Shown here piece by piece: positions 33,806 to 43,353 of a stretch of 64,000 bases of DNA. The number at the start of each line of letters is the position of its first letter. Within the stretch, counting starts at the first letter, position 1. The notes beneath the pieces were generated by a model, which had not been told where the DNA came from, ran no database searches, and worked only from the letters and a program-made list of their open reading frames with translations. The translations under genes and the position numbers were made by a program. This DNA is from Paenibacillus sabinae T27 (GTDB lineage Bacteria; Bacillota; Bacilli; Paenibacillales; Paenibacillaceae), in assembly GCF_000612505.1 (NCBI RefSeq), contig NZ_CP004078.1:4921001-4985000 (forward strand), in the 5' to 3' direction.

Positions 33806-35311
33806 CTACCTGCCGCGGTTGCCCCGGCCGCCGTCGCCTTTGCGGCCCGGCCCACCCGGCCCGCCGCTTCGCCCGCGCTGGCCGTCGCTGCCCCTGCCGG
33901 TGCGCGCGGGTGCGGCCTTGCCGGCAGCGCCTTTCCCGCCGCCGCGGGCCGCACCGCCCGGCGCACGGCCTTGGCCGCTGTGCGCCGCGCGCTTGTCCCC
34001 AGCCGCCGCGTCCTGGCGGCTGCGCCGTCCCCGGCCGGCGTCTCCGCTCCGGCCGCCGGCTTCCTTGCCGCGGCCGCTTACCCGCGCGGCGCCCGCTTTG
34101 TGTCCGCGCCCGGTTCGCGCGGACTCGGCAGCGGCGCCTCCACGAGCGCCGCCGCCTGTGCCCGTGGCGAATTTGGCTTCGCCGAATTCGCCCTTCTCGT
34201 AGCGGCGGCGTTCCAGCCGCTGCGAAATGCCCCGCTCGATCATCTCGAGCCCCGCGCGGTCGCGCGGTGAGGCGAAAGTGATCGCGAGCCCTTTGCCGCC
34301 CGCCCGGCCGGTGCGGCCGATACGGTGGATGTAGCTGTCCACATCCAGCGGCATATCGTAATTGAAGACATGGGTCACGCCCTCCACGTCAAGCCCCCGG
34401 GCGGCGACGTCGGTGGCGACGAGCAGCTGAAGCTTCGCCTCGCGGAACGTCTTCATGACGGCCTCCCGCTTGTTCTGCGACAGGTCGCCGTGCAGCTCGT
34501 CGCAGTCGTAGCCCGCCTCGATAAGGGCTTCATTCAGCTTCGACACCCGGCGCTTCGTCCGGCAAAAGATAATCGCCAAATACGGGCGGTCCCGGTCGAT
34601 CAGCGCCTTCAGCGCTTCCTCCTTCGCCCGGTCGGTACATTCGACGACCTGCTGGCGGATATTGTTCAGCGGAATCGGCGAGCCGCTCTTGATCACAATA
34701 TCGATCGGCTGCTTCATGTAGCTGGCGGCCAGCTGTTTGATCGGATCGGGCATCGTCGCCGAGAACAGCATCGTCTGCCGCCGCGAAGGGATCGCGGTAA
34801 TGATGCTCTCCACCTCGGCCAGAAAGCCCATATGCAGCATCTGATCCGCCTCGTCGAGCACGAGCATGGTCACTCCGCCCAATGCAAGCGTTCCGCGCCG
34901 CATATGATCCAGCAGCCGGCCCGGCGTACCGATAATGAGATGCCGGCCGCCCTCAAGCTTGCGCAGCTGCTTCTCTACGTCCTGACCGCCGTATACCGCC
35001 AAAATCTTGATGTCGCTCTCGCTCGTTAGCTTGCGGGCCTCTTCCGTAATCTGCAGCGCCAGCTCCCGGGTCGGGGCCATAATCAGCGCTTGCGGAAAAG
35101 GCCGGTCCGTCCTGATTTTATCCAGGATCGGCAGCAGAAAAGCGAGCGTCTTGCCCGTTCCCGTCTTCGCTCTCGCAATGACGTCAAGCCCCTGCACGAC
35201 CGGCGGAATCGCTTCCGCCTGAACCGGGGTAGGCTGTGCAATGCCTTGTCCCCGCAGAAGCGCGGTCAGCGCCTCCGAAACTCCCAACTCTCTAAAACCC
35301 GGCAATTTCAT
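33806..35311 (-). CDS. DEAD-box RNA helicase with Arg/Gly-rich tail
   Basis: A 501-residue ATP-dependent RNA helicase. The Q motif (GIAQPTPVQAEAIP), motif I AKTGTGKT, APTRELALQ, TPGRLLDH, motif II DEAD, motif III SATM, and the C-terminal VATDVAARGLD and HRIGRTGRAG are complete in the first 365 residues. The remaining ~120 residues are a low-complexity tail of Gly, Arg, Ala and Lys with many RG pairs, probably RNA-binding, as in CshA/DeaD relatives. Start at ATG 35311 or the GTG one codon before. Weak hairpins follow the stop. Confidence 0.92.
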   Translation of the reverse strand: MKLPGFRELGVSEALTALLRGQGIAQPTPVQAEAIPPVVQGLDVIARAKTGTGKTLAFLLPILDKIRTDRPFPQALIMAPTRELALQITEEARKLTSESDIKILAVYGGQDVEKQLRKLEGGRHLIIGTPGRLLDHMRRGTLALGGVTMLVLDEADQMLHMGFLAEVESIITAIPSRRQTMLFSATMPDPIKQLAASYMKQPIDIVIKSGSPIPLNNIRQQVVECTDRAKEEALKALIDRDRPYLAIIFCRTKRRVSKLNEALIEAGYDCDELHGDLSQNKREAVMKTFREAKLQLLVATDVAARGLDVEGVTHVFNYDMPLDVDSYIHRIGRTGRAGGKGLAITFASPRDRAGLEMIERGISQRLERRRYEKGEFGEAKFATGTGGGARGGAAAESARTGRGHKAGAARVSGRGKEAGGRSGDAGRGRRSRQDAAAGDKRAAHSGQGRAPGGAARGGGKGAAGKAAPARTGRGSDGQRGRSGGPGGPGRKGDGGRGNRGR

Positions 35312-35365
35312 CACCTCATTCTTTCTCGTTTTATCGATTTCCGTTTTGGATACTCCCCATACATT

Positions 35366-35398
35366 AAAAGCGGAAGAACTCCTGCCGGAGTTCTTCCG
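35366..35398 (-). terminator. Terminator after the ubiB-like gene
   Basis: A perfect 12-bp stem, CGGAAGAACTCC/GGAGTTCTTCCG, with a 4-base loop, followed on the minus strand by CTTTTAAT. Confidence 0.85.
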
Positions 35399-35416
35399 TC
35401 CCTTGTCCTTCTATAT

Positions 35417-37084
35417 TCAAAATCTTCCCGATTTGAAGATCGAATAAATCAGCCAGATAAACATGAACAGCGCAACCACCGAGCCGATTTCGATAGTTGG
35501 AAAATTCCACAGCACGGAAGGCTCGCGGCGGAGCGAAGAGCCGATGATCAGGCCAACCATAATAATGCTGAAGGCCAGCAGCACGATGCTGAAAGACAGC
35601 CGATTGCCGATGCGGTCCAGCTTCCGCAGCAGGCTCTGCAGCTCAGGGACGCCAATCTCGACCTTCAGCCTGCCCTTGCTGATGAGGGCCGACAGCTGCC
35701 GGGCTTGTCCGGGCAGCTCCACCAGGCTCTCGGCAAGGTCGGCGACCCCGCCGAGCAGCTTGCGCTGCAGCCGGCTGCTGCTGAAGCGCTGCTTCACAAG
35801 CTGCCGGCCGAAAGGCTCGGCCATTTGGATGATGCTGAAGGAAGGGTCCAGTTCGCCCACGACCCCTTCCAGCGTCAGCATCGTCTTGCCCAGCATCGCC
35901 AGATCTGGCGGAATGGCCAGCCGGTGCCGCCTGGCAACCGCGAACAGATCGTTAAGCGCCTTGCCGATGCTGACCTGGCTGAACGGAACATCATAGTACT
36001 CCTCTCTCAGCCGGTCTATATCTTCATACAGCGCGGAACGGTCCGCCTCCTCCGGAATAACCCCGAGACGCAGAATCGCGCGCACCATCGCTTCCGTATT
36101 TTTGCGCATCAGTGCGATGATCAGGCCCGACAGATGGTCCCTGGTCTCCTCGCTCAGACGGCCGACCATACCGAAATCGATCAGCCCAAGCTTCCCCTCT
36201 TCCGTCAGCATGACGTTTCCGGGATGGGGATCGGCATGAAAGAAGCCGTCGATAAAAATCAGCCGCAGCATAATGTCCACCAGCCGCTCGGCGGTATCTT
36301 TGAGGTTGACGCCCTTGCTGAGCAGCGCTTCCCGCCGGTTCAGCGTGATACCCTCCAAATATTCCATCGTCAGTACCCGCGAAGAGGAATAATCCCAATA
36401 AATCGCCGGAATATAAGCCGATTTGTTGTCCTCCAGCTGCTGCGCGATCCTTTCCGCATTGCGGCCCTCCTGACTGTAATCCAGTTCGTTCATCAGGGAC
36501 TTGGAGAACTCCTCCGCCATCCGGGAAATGCCGTACTGCTTCGCCCAGTCCAGACGCCGCTCGGCAAGCGCCGTCAGATCGCGGAGAATCTCAAGGTCCC
36601 GGCTCATCATCCGCATGACGCCGGGGCGCTGGATCTTGATCGCCACCGCCGTTCCGCCCAGAAGCACACCGCGATGAACCTGTCCGATGGAGGCTGCGGC
36701 AAGCGGAGCATCCTCGAAGGAATCGAATACCTCGTTAAGCGGCTGATCGAGCTCCTGCTCAAGAATATGCCGCGCCGTTTCCGCCGGAAAAGGGGGAACA
36801 TGGTCCTGCAGCTTGACCAGCTCCGAGATAATAGACTCCGGAAGGAGATCGGAGCGCGTGCTCGCAAGCTGGCCGAGCTTGACAAAGGTCGGCCCCAAAT
36901 CCTCAAGCACAAGGCGTATCCGCTCCCCGAGCGTCCGGCTCGCATGCGCTTCCTGAGTCACGAGCCGGCGCGGAAGCGACAGTACGCGGTATAATCCCAG
37001 CTCCTCCACCATATAACCGAAGCCATGGCGCATCAGCGCCATGGCGATTGACCGGTAACGTCCGGCATGCCTGATCCGCACCAT
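35417..37084 (-). CDS. ABC1/UbiB-family atypical kinase
   Basis: A 555-residue membrane protein of the UbiB/ADCK family, atypical kinases or ATPases supporting isoprenoid-lipid metabolism. The KxGQ motif (FVKLGQLASTRSDLLP), the Ala-rich loop AAASIGQVHRG, AIKIQRPG with the conserved Lys, DPHPGN and DFGMVGRL are present, with two C-terminal transmembrane helices (about 500-520 and 530-550). The ATG follows the phasin stop by one base without its own good ribosome site, so translation is probably coupled. An earlier in-frame start inside the phasin gene is less likely. Confidence 0.88.
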   Translation of the reverse strand: MVRIRHAGRYRSIAMALMRHGFGYMVEELGLYRVLSLPRRLVTQEAHASRTLGERIRLVLEDLGPTFVKLGQLASTRSDLLPESIISELVKLQDHVPPFPAETARHILEQELDQPLNEVFDSFEDAPLAAASIGQVHRGVLLGGTAVAIKIQRPGVMRMMSRDLEILRDLTALAERRLDWAKQYGISRMAEEFSKSLMNELDYSQEGRNAERIAQQLEDNKSAYIPAIYWDYSSSRVLTMEYLEGITLNRREALLSKGVNLKDTAERLVDIMLRLIFIDGFFHADPHPGNVMLTEEGKLGLIDFGMVGRLSEETRDHLSGLIIALMRKNTEAMVRAILRLGVIPEEADRSALYEDIDRLREEYYDVPFSQVSIGKALNDLFAVARRHRLAIPPDLAMLGKTMLTLEGVVGELDPSFSIIQMAEPFGRQLVKQRFSSSRLQRKLLGGVADLAESLVELPGQARQLSALISKGRLKVEIGVPELQSLLRKLDRIGNRLSFSIVLLAFSIIMVGLIIGSSLRREPSVLWNFPTIEIGSVVALFMFIWLIYSIFKSGRF

Positions 37085-37085
37085 T

Positions 37086-37448
37086 TCAGTCCGTGCGCGT
37101 ATCCGGCGTACCTTCCGCCGGCTGCGATCCCTCCAATCGGGATGTGCCCTCAAGCTCGGCTAGACGCCGCTCCAGAACGGCTATACGTTCCTCCAAAGCG
37201 GCGATGTCGCTTTTTGCCGGAACGTTCAAATCCTTCAGCACGCGCTGCACCTGCTCTTGAACCGCCGATTTAATGATGCCCCGTTCTTCTTCGCCCCGCT
37301 CAATCAGCCGGTCGACAAGCGCCTTGGATTCCGAGGGAGCCACTTCTCCCCGCTTGACCAGCTCATCGACGGCTTTTTCCACCTTTTCCTTGCTGACAAC
37401 GGTGAGTCCCACTCCTAAAGAGATCGCTTTTTTCAACAAATCGCTCAT
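37086..37448 (-). CDS. Phasin-like protein (PhaF/PhaI-related)
   Basis: A 120-residue cytoplasmic protein. The first 25 residues are moderately hydrophobic (LLKKAISLGVGLTVVSKEKV), followed by amphipathic helices with VDELVKRGEV and a C-terminal coiled coil near ALEERIAVLERRLAELE. This matches the polyhydroxyalkanoate synthesis regulator phasin group (COG3937), often found next to UbiB genes in Firmicutes as here. No PHA synthase is in view, so a storage role is not supported; a partner of the UbiB protein is plausible. Confidence 0.78.
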   Translation of the reverse strand: MSDLLKKAISLGVGLTVVSKEKVEKAVDELVKRGEVAPSESKALVDRLIERGEEERGIIKSAVQEQVQRVLKDLNVPAKSDIAALEERIAVLERRLAELEGTSRLEGSQPAEGTPDTRTD

Positions 37449-37538
37449 CTTCTCTTCCTCCTTGGATTCCGTTTTGCTGAAGGCTTCTTGTATTTTAAAT
37501 TATACCTTACCGGGCGGGGGCGCACAAAAGACGGGCCT

Positions 37539-38177
37539 TTACTGCCGGGTCGGAATCCGGGCCGCCCATTTGGCGGCTTGCAGCAGCAGCTTCTTCACTT
37601 CGGGATGAAGGAATGTAGGCTCATGATGCCCTGGCATCAGGTAGACAACCCGTCCGAGACCGTAGCTGTGGCACCAGCCCGCCGGCCACCACTGTCCGCC
37701 TGCCTCGAATTCCAGCAGCACGGTCTTCTCCGTAAACGGATCGAATTCGAAACGGTACGGCTCTTCATCCAGCTTGAAGCTTCCTACACCTTCCGTTATA
37801 TGATGCTCCTGCGTGCGGAATTCGAGCGGACCGTACGGGGGATGGCCTCCAAACCGGGCGCCAATCAGTTGGGCCAGTTCATTCCGGTTCCCGAGAGACA
37901 CGCCTGTATGTAAGACGATAAGTCCGCCTCCGCCAGCGACATAGCTCAGCAGTCCAGCCGTTTGCTGCGGGGACACCGATTCATTCCACAACTCATTATA
38001 TGCAATGCACAGATCATAACCGCTAATATTCTCGGTCAGCAGCATTTTTCTGTTTTCCGTACATTGGACAATCATCAAATCATTTAAAATATGGCTGATT
38101 TGCTCATCCACACCCTGCAAAGGATGGAACCGGGGATGTGTGTACTCCCCCAGCAGCAGGCATTTTCTTTTATCCAT
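37539..38177 (-). CDS. ThuA-like glutamine amidotransferase-fold protein
   Basis: A 212-residue ThuA-domain protein. CLLLGEYTHPRFHP, DLCIAYNELW, the GGGGLIVLHTGVSLG strand, and GRVVYLMPGHHEPTFLHPEV are characteristic; ThuA proteins act on trehalose or other sugars in rhizobia but are biochemically uncertain. Start at the ATG with GAGGAGG upstream, not one 12 codons earlier. Monocistronic. A sugar-related role is an inference from the family. Confidence 0.83.
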   Translation of the reverse strand: MDKRKCLLLGEYTHPRFHPLQGVDEQISHILNDLMIVQCTENRKMLLTENISGYDLCIAYNELWNESVSPQQTAGLLSYVAGGGGLIVLHTGVSLGNRNELAQLIGARFGGHPPYGPLEFRTQEHHITEGVGSFKLDEEPYRFEFDPFTEKTVLLEFEAGGQWWPAGWCHSYGLGRVVYLMPGHHEPTFLHPEVKKLLLQAAKWAARIPTRQ

Positions 38178-38302
38178 AAAGGCCTCCTCGTGTCGGTAAC
38201 CGTATTCGTTCAATCTATGCTGCCTATATTTTAAGTAAAATGCTGGCGTATGTCCATTCGCGAAAAACGGGGAACCCTTCCGCCGGTTAAACGGTGCGAC
38301 GT

Positions 38303-38342
38303 AAAAAGAGCATCTCCGGCCGGCTTCGGCGCGAAAATGCTC
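38303..38342 (-). terminator. Terminator after hemD
   Basis: GAGCAT/ATGCTC stem enclosing a CGGCCGG-containing inner hairpin; on the minus strand five Ts follow, 24 bases past the hemD stop. Confidence 0.75.
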
Positions 38343-38365
38343 CGTTATCTTTGCTTGGAAGGCCC

Positions 38366-39178
38366 CTAGCGATTGGCGGCCAGATAGCGGCCAAGCTCCA
38401 CGATCATGCTGCCCATCCGCTCCTGCTCCGGCATGACGATCCGCCGGATGCCCGCCTCCTTGAGCGCGTCGGCTGTAATACGGCCCACTGCAACCGCAAG
38501 CACTCCGGCCTCAAAGGCGTCAAGCATCGCCTGCCGCATGCCGCGGCTGTCCGCGTATTCGGCCAGAAAACGGATCTGCGGCGCACTGGTGAAAGTAACG
38601 GCGTCGACCTTGGCCCCGGTTATTTCCGTAAGCAGCCGCTCAAGGTCCTCTTGCTCCGGCGGCATATGCCGGTAAGGTAGAACCTCCCGAACCTCGGCGC
38701 CTGCTTCTCTGAGCCAGGCGTTCAGTCGCGGGGCGGGATCGCCGTGCAGCTGAAGAACGGCGGTCTTGCCCCGGAGGTCGAAAGCCTCAAGGCCGCGGAT
38801 CAACCCCGACGTGCTTCCGTCATCGTCCCGAACATGCGGCACAAGCCCTCTTTTCTTCAGCGCGTTTACTGTCTTGTAGCCCCGGGCCGCGATCATTGAG
38901 CCGGCAAGCACTTCCTGAAAGCGCTCCTGAATGCCCATGTCACCTGCAACCTGGTACAACGCGTCCAGGCCCATTCCCGTAGTAAGAATGCTCCAGTCGG
39001 GGGGACTCCCGGTCCATTCTTCCAGCTCCCGGCGAAGCTCTTCCCCGTCCAGAAATACCGTTCCCTGGGCTGGCCGCAGGAGTGCGGTTCCGCCCATATT
39101 GCTTATCAGCTTCGCCAGCTCTTCCGACTTGCGAGGGCCGGCAAGAGCGACGGTCACGCCTTTCAGTTGATCGGCCAT
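38366..39178 (-). CDS. hemD: Uroporphyrinogen-III synthase
   Basis: A 270-residue two-domain enzyme closing hydroxymethylbilane to uroporphyrinogen III. Features include VALAGPRKSEELAKLI at the start, DWSILTTGMGLDAL, VLQLHGDPAPRL, VLPYRHMP, VDAVTFTSAPQIRF (the most conserved segment) and VGRITADALKEAGI. Start at the ATG following GGAGGAG. It is outside any visible hem cluster and monocistronic, so it may be a second copy or one serving sirohaem/B12 synthesis. HemD sequences are variable, but these motifs are sufficient. Confidence 0.87.
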   Translation of the reverse strand: MADQLKGVTVALAGPRKSEELAKLISNMGGTALLRPAQGTVFLDGEELRRELEEWTGSPPDWSILTTGMGLDALYQVAGDMGIQERFQEVLAGSMIAARGYKTVNALKKRGLVPHVRDDDGSTSGLIRGLEAFDLRGKTAVLQLHGDPAPRLNAWLREAGAEVREVLPYRHMPPEQEDLERLLTEITGAKVDAVTFTSAPQIRFLAEYADSRGMRQAMLDAFEAGVLAVAVGRITADALKEAGIRRIVMPEQERMGSMIVELGRYLAANR

Positions 39179-39252
39179 GATGCGGTCTCCTCCTTCTGTT
39201 CTCCTTGCTGCTTGCTTAACAGTATACTTGCAAGGAGATGCCAAAGAAAGTT

Positions 39253-41328
39253 CTAGCTCGCTATTCCGCGGGAAGTTTCTTCCTCGGCCGAAGCCGCAGT
39301 CGGCTCTGCTTCCGGCTCTGCGGTCTGACCTGCCGCACCGGAACCGTACAGTTTGAAGCGGCTGACCAGAGCCTGCAAGTCATCGGCCAGGCGGCTGAGG
39401 TCCGACGACGAGGATGCGATTTCCTCAACCGAGGCAAGCTGCTCCTGCGCGGCTGCTGAAATCGTCTCCGTATTCGCCGCAGCCTCCTGGGAAATCACGC
39501 GAACTTCCTCCATTGCCTTCTCCATACCGCCGGCTTCCTGAGACAGTGCCTGAACACCTTCGCCCATCGCCTTGATTTTTTCCGCCGCTCCCTTGACCGC
39601 TCTGCGGATCCGCGAGAAGGAACGCCCTGTCGTATCGACCGCGAGGATGCCTTCGGATACTTTCTCCTTGGCACTGTTCATCCGCGTTATCGCTTCTTTC
39701 ATCTCGCTGTTAATCGAAACGATAACCTCTGAGATTTCCCGCGCCGAATGCTCCGATTCCTCGGCCAGCTTGCGGACCTCTGCGGCGACAACGGCAAATC
39801 CGCGGCCATGCTCCCCGGCTCTCGCCGCCTCGATGGACGCGTTGAGCGCCAGCAGATTCGTCTGCCGGGCGATTCCCGTAATGATGCCTACGATGCCTAC
39901 AATCCGTCCGCTGCGCTCGTTGAGCTTATCGATGACGGCTCCGAGCTCCTCGACCGTCTCGTGAATGCCGTTGATTTTATCGACGACCTGGATAACCGAG
40001 TCATTGCCTTCAGCGGCTGAGCGGGACGTATTGTCCATCATCGCCGACACTTCATTCATATACCCGGAAATGTTGGACACCTCCGCCGTAGTCGCGGCCG
40101 TGCCTTCCATACCTCTTTGCACACTGCCAACCTGCCGCTCGTTGCCCGCAGCCACCTCCTGAATGGCGACGGTCACATGCTCGATCGCCTTTGTCGTCAT
40201 TTCGGCTCCGGCCGTCAGCTCCGCAGCCGAGGAAGATACGTTGTCGGTCATTTCCTGCACGCCGAGTATCATCTCCCGGAGACTGGAAACCATGGTCTGG
40301 AAATTGGTGGCCAGATGGCCGATCTCGTCCTGTCCGAAGGAGCCGATATCCTGCGACAGATCGCCCTGGCTGATGATCTCCGTCGCTTTGCTCAGCCGGC
40401 CGAGCGGCGCAAGAAGCGCGCGCAGAACAAAGTAGAGCGGCACCAAAGCAATCAGGATGGACGCAGCGATTACAATAAGCGCGGTCGTCCGGATGCCTTG
40501 CGACGCGCTAGTGATTTCACTTTTGTTGATGGTTCCCGCTATTCTCCAGCCGGTAAGAGCATTGGTCATATAGGTCAGATTTTTCTTGTCGCCATTATAG
40601 TCATAATCGAACGTGCCGCCATCCTTCTCGAACATTCTTTTGACAAATTCTACGTTTGACTGAAGACCTAGCGGCTCCGTCGGATGCACCACAAACCTCT
40701 TGCTGCTGTCCACAATCAGGACATACCCCTCCTTGCCGACCTTCAGATCGACCAGATTCGCCAGCTGCTTCAGGTTCAGCTCCAAAAAGAACACGCCGCT
40801 TTTATCGTTGAGTACCGACGATATGGAGACCACCGTCTCCTTGTTCGCGTTCTGAAACACAGGGGAGATCACTGGACCGCCGCCTTTTTTGATAGCGCTA
40901 ACATAAGCATTTTCCTTCCGTGGATCATATCCGGCGGGCAGGGGGGTATCGGAAGCTTTTACAACTTTGCCCTGGTCGGTTCCTATATATACTTCCAGTA
41001 CATCGGGATGCATTGCCGCATATTCCTTCAACCGGCCTTTCAGCTCGGCGTATCCTCCTCCGTTAGGATCACTGTTCACGGTGGAAGAAGAAACGGCGTC
41101 GACGAAATACTTCACGTCCTCTATCTTGGACTGGATATTCGAATTGACGATTTCATTGACCGCCGTAACACTCTCCTGCGAGCTGTTGACGAGCTGATTC
41201 GTCACCGCGCTGCTGGCCGTCCGATAGGTCAGACCTCCGATGATGAGACCCGGGACAATCAGCACAAGCAAATAAATGGAAATTAATTTGGTGCGCATAG
41301 TCAAGCCTGCCTTTTTCTTTCTGGGCAT
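39253..41328 (-). CDS. Methyl-accepting chemotaxis protein
   Basis: A 691-residue chemoreceptor. Transmembrane helices near residues 17-37 and 285-305 flank a ~245-residue extracellular domain with a double-Cache look ([37 protein letters not shown]). A HAMP domain and a long helical signalling domain follow, with the hairpin tip [29 protein letters not shown]. Either the ATG at 41328 or one ten codons later may be used. A SigD-type promoter lies upstream. The ligand is likely a small organic acid or amino acid but is not determined. Confidence 0.92.
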   Translation of the reverse strand: MPRKKKAGLTMRTKLISIYLLVLIVPGLIIGGLTYRTASSAVTNQLVNSSQESVTAVNEIVNSNIQSKIEDVKYFVDAVSSSTVNSDPNGGGYAELKGRLKEYAAMHPDVLEVYIGTDQGKVVKASDTPLPAGYDPRKENAYVSAIKKGGGPVISPVFQNANKETVVSISSVLNDKSGVFFLELNLKQLANLVDLKVGKEGYVLIVDSSKRFVVHPTEPLGLQSNVEFVKRMFEKDGGTFDYDYNGDKKNLTYMTNALTGWRIAGTINKSEITSASQGIRTTALIVIAASILIALVPLYFVLRALLAPLGRLSKATEIISQGDLSQDIGSFGQDEIGHLATNFQTMVSSLREMILGVQEMTDNVSSSAAELTAGAEMTTKAIEHVTVAIQEVAAGNERQVGSVQRGMEGTAATTAEVSNISGYMNEVSAMMDNTSRSAAEGNDSVIQVVDKINGIHETVEELGAVIDKLNERSGRIVGIVGIITGIARQTNLLALNASIEAARAGEHGRGFAVVAAEVRKLAEESEHSAREISEVIVSINSEMKEAITRMNSAKEKVSEGILAVDTTGRSFSRIRRAVKGAAEKIKAMGEGVQALSQEAGGMEKAMEEVRVISQEAAANTETISAAAQEQLASVEEIASSSSDLSRLADDLQALVSRFKLYGSGAAGQTAEPEAEPTAASAEEETSRGIAS

Positions 41329-41392
41329 CTTCTCTGTTCCCCCATTCGACTGGATAAAATAACGGTAGATCGCTTAGCAAATGTATAATGTT

Positions 41393-41420
41393 ATATCGGC
41401 ATATGTTGGCTGTTATTCTA
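41393..41420 (-). promoter_or_regulatory. SigD-type (flagellar sigma) promoter for the chemoreceptor
   Basis: On the minus strand TAGA, 16 bp, GCCGATAT, close to the TAAA-N15-GCCGATAA consensus. The expected transcript start is near 41386, about 57 bases before the gene. Confidence 0.6.
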
Positions 41421-41474
41421 CTCTTTTTCTTGATTCTGCTCATAAAAATATCCAGTCATTCCACAAATGGACAC

Positions 41475-41513
41475 AAAAAGGGCTTTCCGTCCGTTCTGGC
41501 CGGAAAGCCCTTT
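41475..41513 (-). terminator. Terminator after perR
   Basis: GGGCTTTCCG/CGGAAAGCCC, a 10-bp stem with an 11-base loop, followed on the minus strand by five Ts. Confidence 0.9.
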
Positions 41514-41561
41514 CTGCATGCTATGTTATATCCCCGCCGGCAATGGGCCGGTGCCGTCCGG

Positions 41562-41957
41562 TTAATTCACAACCTTGCTGCGGCAGGCGGAGCAAACGCC
41601 TCCAAAAACGACATGCGCATGTCCGATGCTGTAGCCGGTCTCTTTGGCGACCTCCTCCAGCCAGCCCGCGGGCACATGGCTCATCACTTCATCCACCGCT
41701 CCGCACACGTCGCAAATAATATGCTGGTGGTCGTCCATACGAGCGTCATAGCGGCTGGCGGCCTCTCCCAGCTTCAGTTCCCGGATCAGCTGCTTGTCGG
41801 CAAGATAGCGAAGCGAATTATATACAGTGCCGTAGGCAAGGTTATGCCCCTTCTCGACCAGACGGTTCATCACTTCCGCCGCAGTCGGGTGGTCATGCGA
41901 TTCACGGACAATATCGTAAACGGCTTGGCGTTGGGAAGTCAGATTCAGATGTCTCAC
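41562..41957 (-). CDS. perR: PerR-like Fur-family regulator
   Basis: A 131-residue metal-dependent repressor. Winged helix: LTSQRQAVYDIVRE, HPTAAEVMNRL, AYGTVYNSLRYLADKQLI. The dimer domain has RYDARMDDHQHIICDVCG and a final CSAC, giving the Cys4 structural zinc site and the H/D ligands of PerR's regulatory iron/manganese site (including the Asp of RYDA). PerR responds to peroxide by metal-catalysed His oxidation. GTG at 41957 has AGGGTG 6 bases upstream; GTG at 41966 is possible. Fur or Zur are less likely given the ligand set. Confidence 0.83.
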   Translation of the reverse strand: MRHLNLTSQRQAVYDIVRESHDHPTAAEVMNRLVEKGHNLAYGTVYNSLRYLADKQLIRELKLGEAASRYDARMDDHQHIICDVCGAVDEVMSHVPAGWLEEVAKETGYSIGHAHVVFGGVCSACRSKVVN

Positions 41958-42158
41958 TTCGATCACCCTAACTTTTTATTTTTAGATCAAGTATAAATCT
42001 TTGGAGCATTCCGGTCAATCATTGGAGAGCCCGGCATTGCAAAAAAAGTCGATCTAATTCGACAAAATTCTTCAACATTCTGACTGGAATTTCCGATAAA
42101 ATAAGCAAGAGCCGCAGTTGGTTACGGTCACTTTATTCAGGGAGCTCTTGATACCGCC

Positions 42159-43265
42159 ATGATGATATTAAAATTGATCAACAGTCTTTTTGCAAACTTT
42201 TGCATCCTTGTAACTTTTCTATATTTGTCGGGGATGCTGTCCAAAAAATTTGTCGTCGCCGGCCGTTCGGTTAGCATCGCCACAAGAGTCAACGCCGGGC
42301 TGCTCTTCGGATTGTTCGGCATGATCCTGATGTGCTATTCCTTTCCGGTCGGACCGGGAAGCTACGCCAACCTGCGTCACCTGACGATTATTCTCATTTC
42401 ATCATATATCGGCTGGCTGCCCGCACTGATTTGCTCTGTGCTGCTCGCGATAAGCCGGGTTCTTTTTTATGGTGTGTCCTATTCTTCCATAGCAGCGGGC
42501 GTTTCTCTCCTGATTATCGGTTATTGCTGCTGCTGGATTTCCATACTTCCCTGGTCACGGCTGCGCAAAGTCATGGTCAGCAACCTGATCAGCATGGGCA
42601 TCAGCTTTGTGACGATCAGCAGCAACCTCGGAAGCTTGGCCAAGGTCATGGAATTTTTCCCGCTGCAGCTCGGGATTACTCTTGCCGCCGGACTGGGCGT
42701 GTATTATATCGCCGAATATATTCAGCGTTCCAACGAGCTGTACGCGCAGCTTGAGCATCGCGCAACGACGGACTACCTTACCAATCTGAACAACCTGCGC
42801 CAGTTCCACCGCCACATGGATACAGAGATGGCCCGGGCTGAACGGCGGGGCAACAGCCTCTCGATGCTCGCCATTGATATCGACCATTTCAAGGTTATCA
42901 ACGACACTTACGGCCATCCTGCTGGTGACGCTGTCCTGAAGCAGCTGGCCCGCCGCCTGTGCAATCACTCCCGCTCCTATGATATCGTATCGCGCAACGG
43001 AGGCGAAGAGTTTACCATTTTGCTCCCGGATTGCCCGCTCCAGCAAGCGCAAAGGGCCGGGGAGCGTATCCGCGCCGCTGTGGAGAACGACCGTTTTGTA
43101 CTGCCTTTAGGCAAAAAAGTTCATCTCACCGTATCCGTCGGGGTAGCGTCTTATCCTGAAAACATCCAGGACGCGGACGGAGACCTGCTCTGCCAATATG
43201 CGGACAGTGCGCTGTATGCGGCCAAGAACTCAGGGCGAAACAAGGTCTGCGTCGCCAATATTTGA
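42159..43265 (+). CDS. Diguanylate cyclase with 5TMR-LYT-like membrane domain
   Basis: A 368-residue membrane protein making c-di-GMP. Six or so hydrophobic segments fill residues 1-185, resembling the 5TM-LYT sensor domain, followed by a GGDEF domain: DYLTNLNNLRQFHRHM, AIDIDHFKVINDTYGHPAGD, and the active motif GGEEF. An RxxD inhibitory I-site (RSYD) lies five residues before it, so product inhibition is expected. No strong ribosome site is seen next to the ATG. Together with the EAL protein at the window end it indicates c-di-GMP signalling. Confidence 0.9.
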   Translation: MMILKLINSLFANFCILVTFLYLSGMLSKKFVVAGRSVSIATRVNAGLLFGLFGMILMCYSFPVGPGSYANLRHLTIILISSYIGWLPALICSVLLAISRVLFYGVSYSSIAAGVSLLIIGYCCCWISILPWSRLRKVMVSNLISMGISFVTISSNLGSLAKVMEFFPLQLGITLAAGLGVYYIAEYIQRSNELYAQLEHRATTDYLTNLNNLRQFHRHMDTEMARAERRGNSLSMLAIDIDHFKVINDTYGHPAGDAVLKQLARRLCNHSRSYDIVSRNGGEEFTILLPDCPLQQAQRAGERIRAAVENDRFVLPLGKKVHLTVSVGVASYPENIQDADGDLLCQYADSALYAAKNSGRNKVCVANI

Positions 43266-43353
43266 TATTGAAACCAACCTCCTGCAGTTTCTTTTGTTAT
43301 CTCAGTGGTAATAACTGAAATGGCAACTGTATAATTAGGGAGGAATTCGGTAA

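Noticed and set aside
33763..34281. Arg/Pro/Ala-rich open frames opposite the helicase tail
   Set aside because: They mirror the Gly/Arg/Ala repeat-rich tail of the DEAD-box helicase and show no independent start signal.
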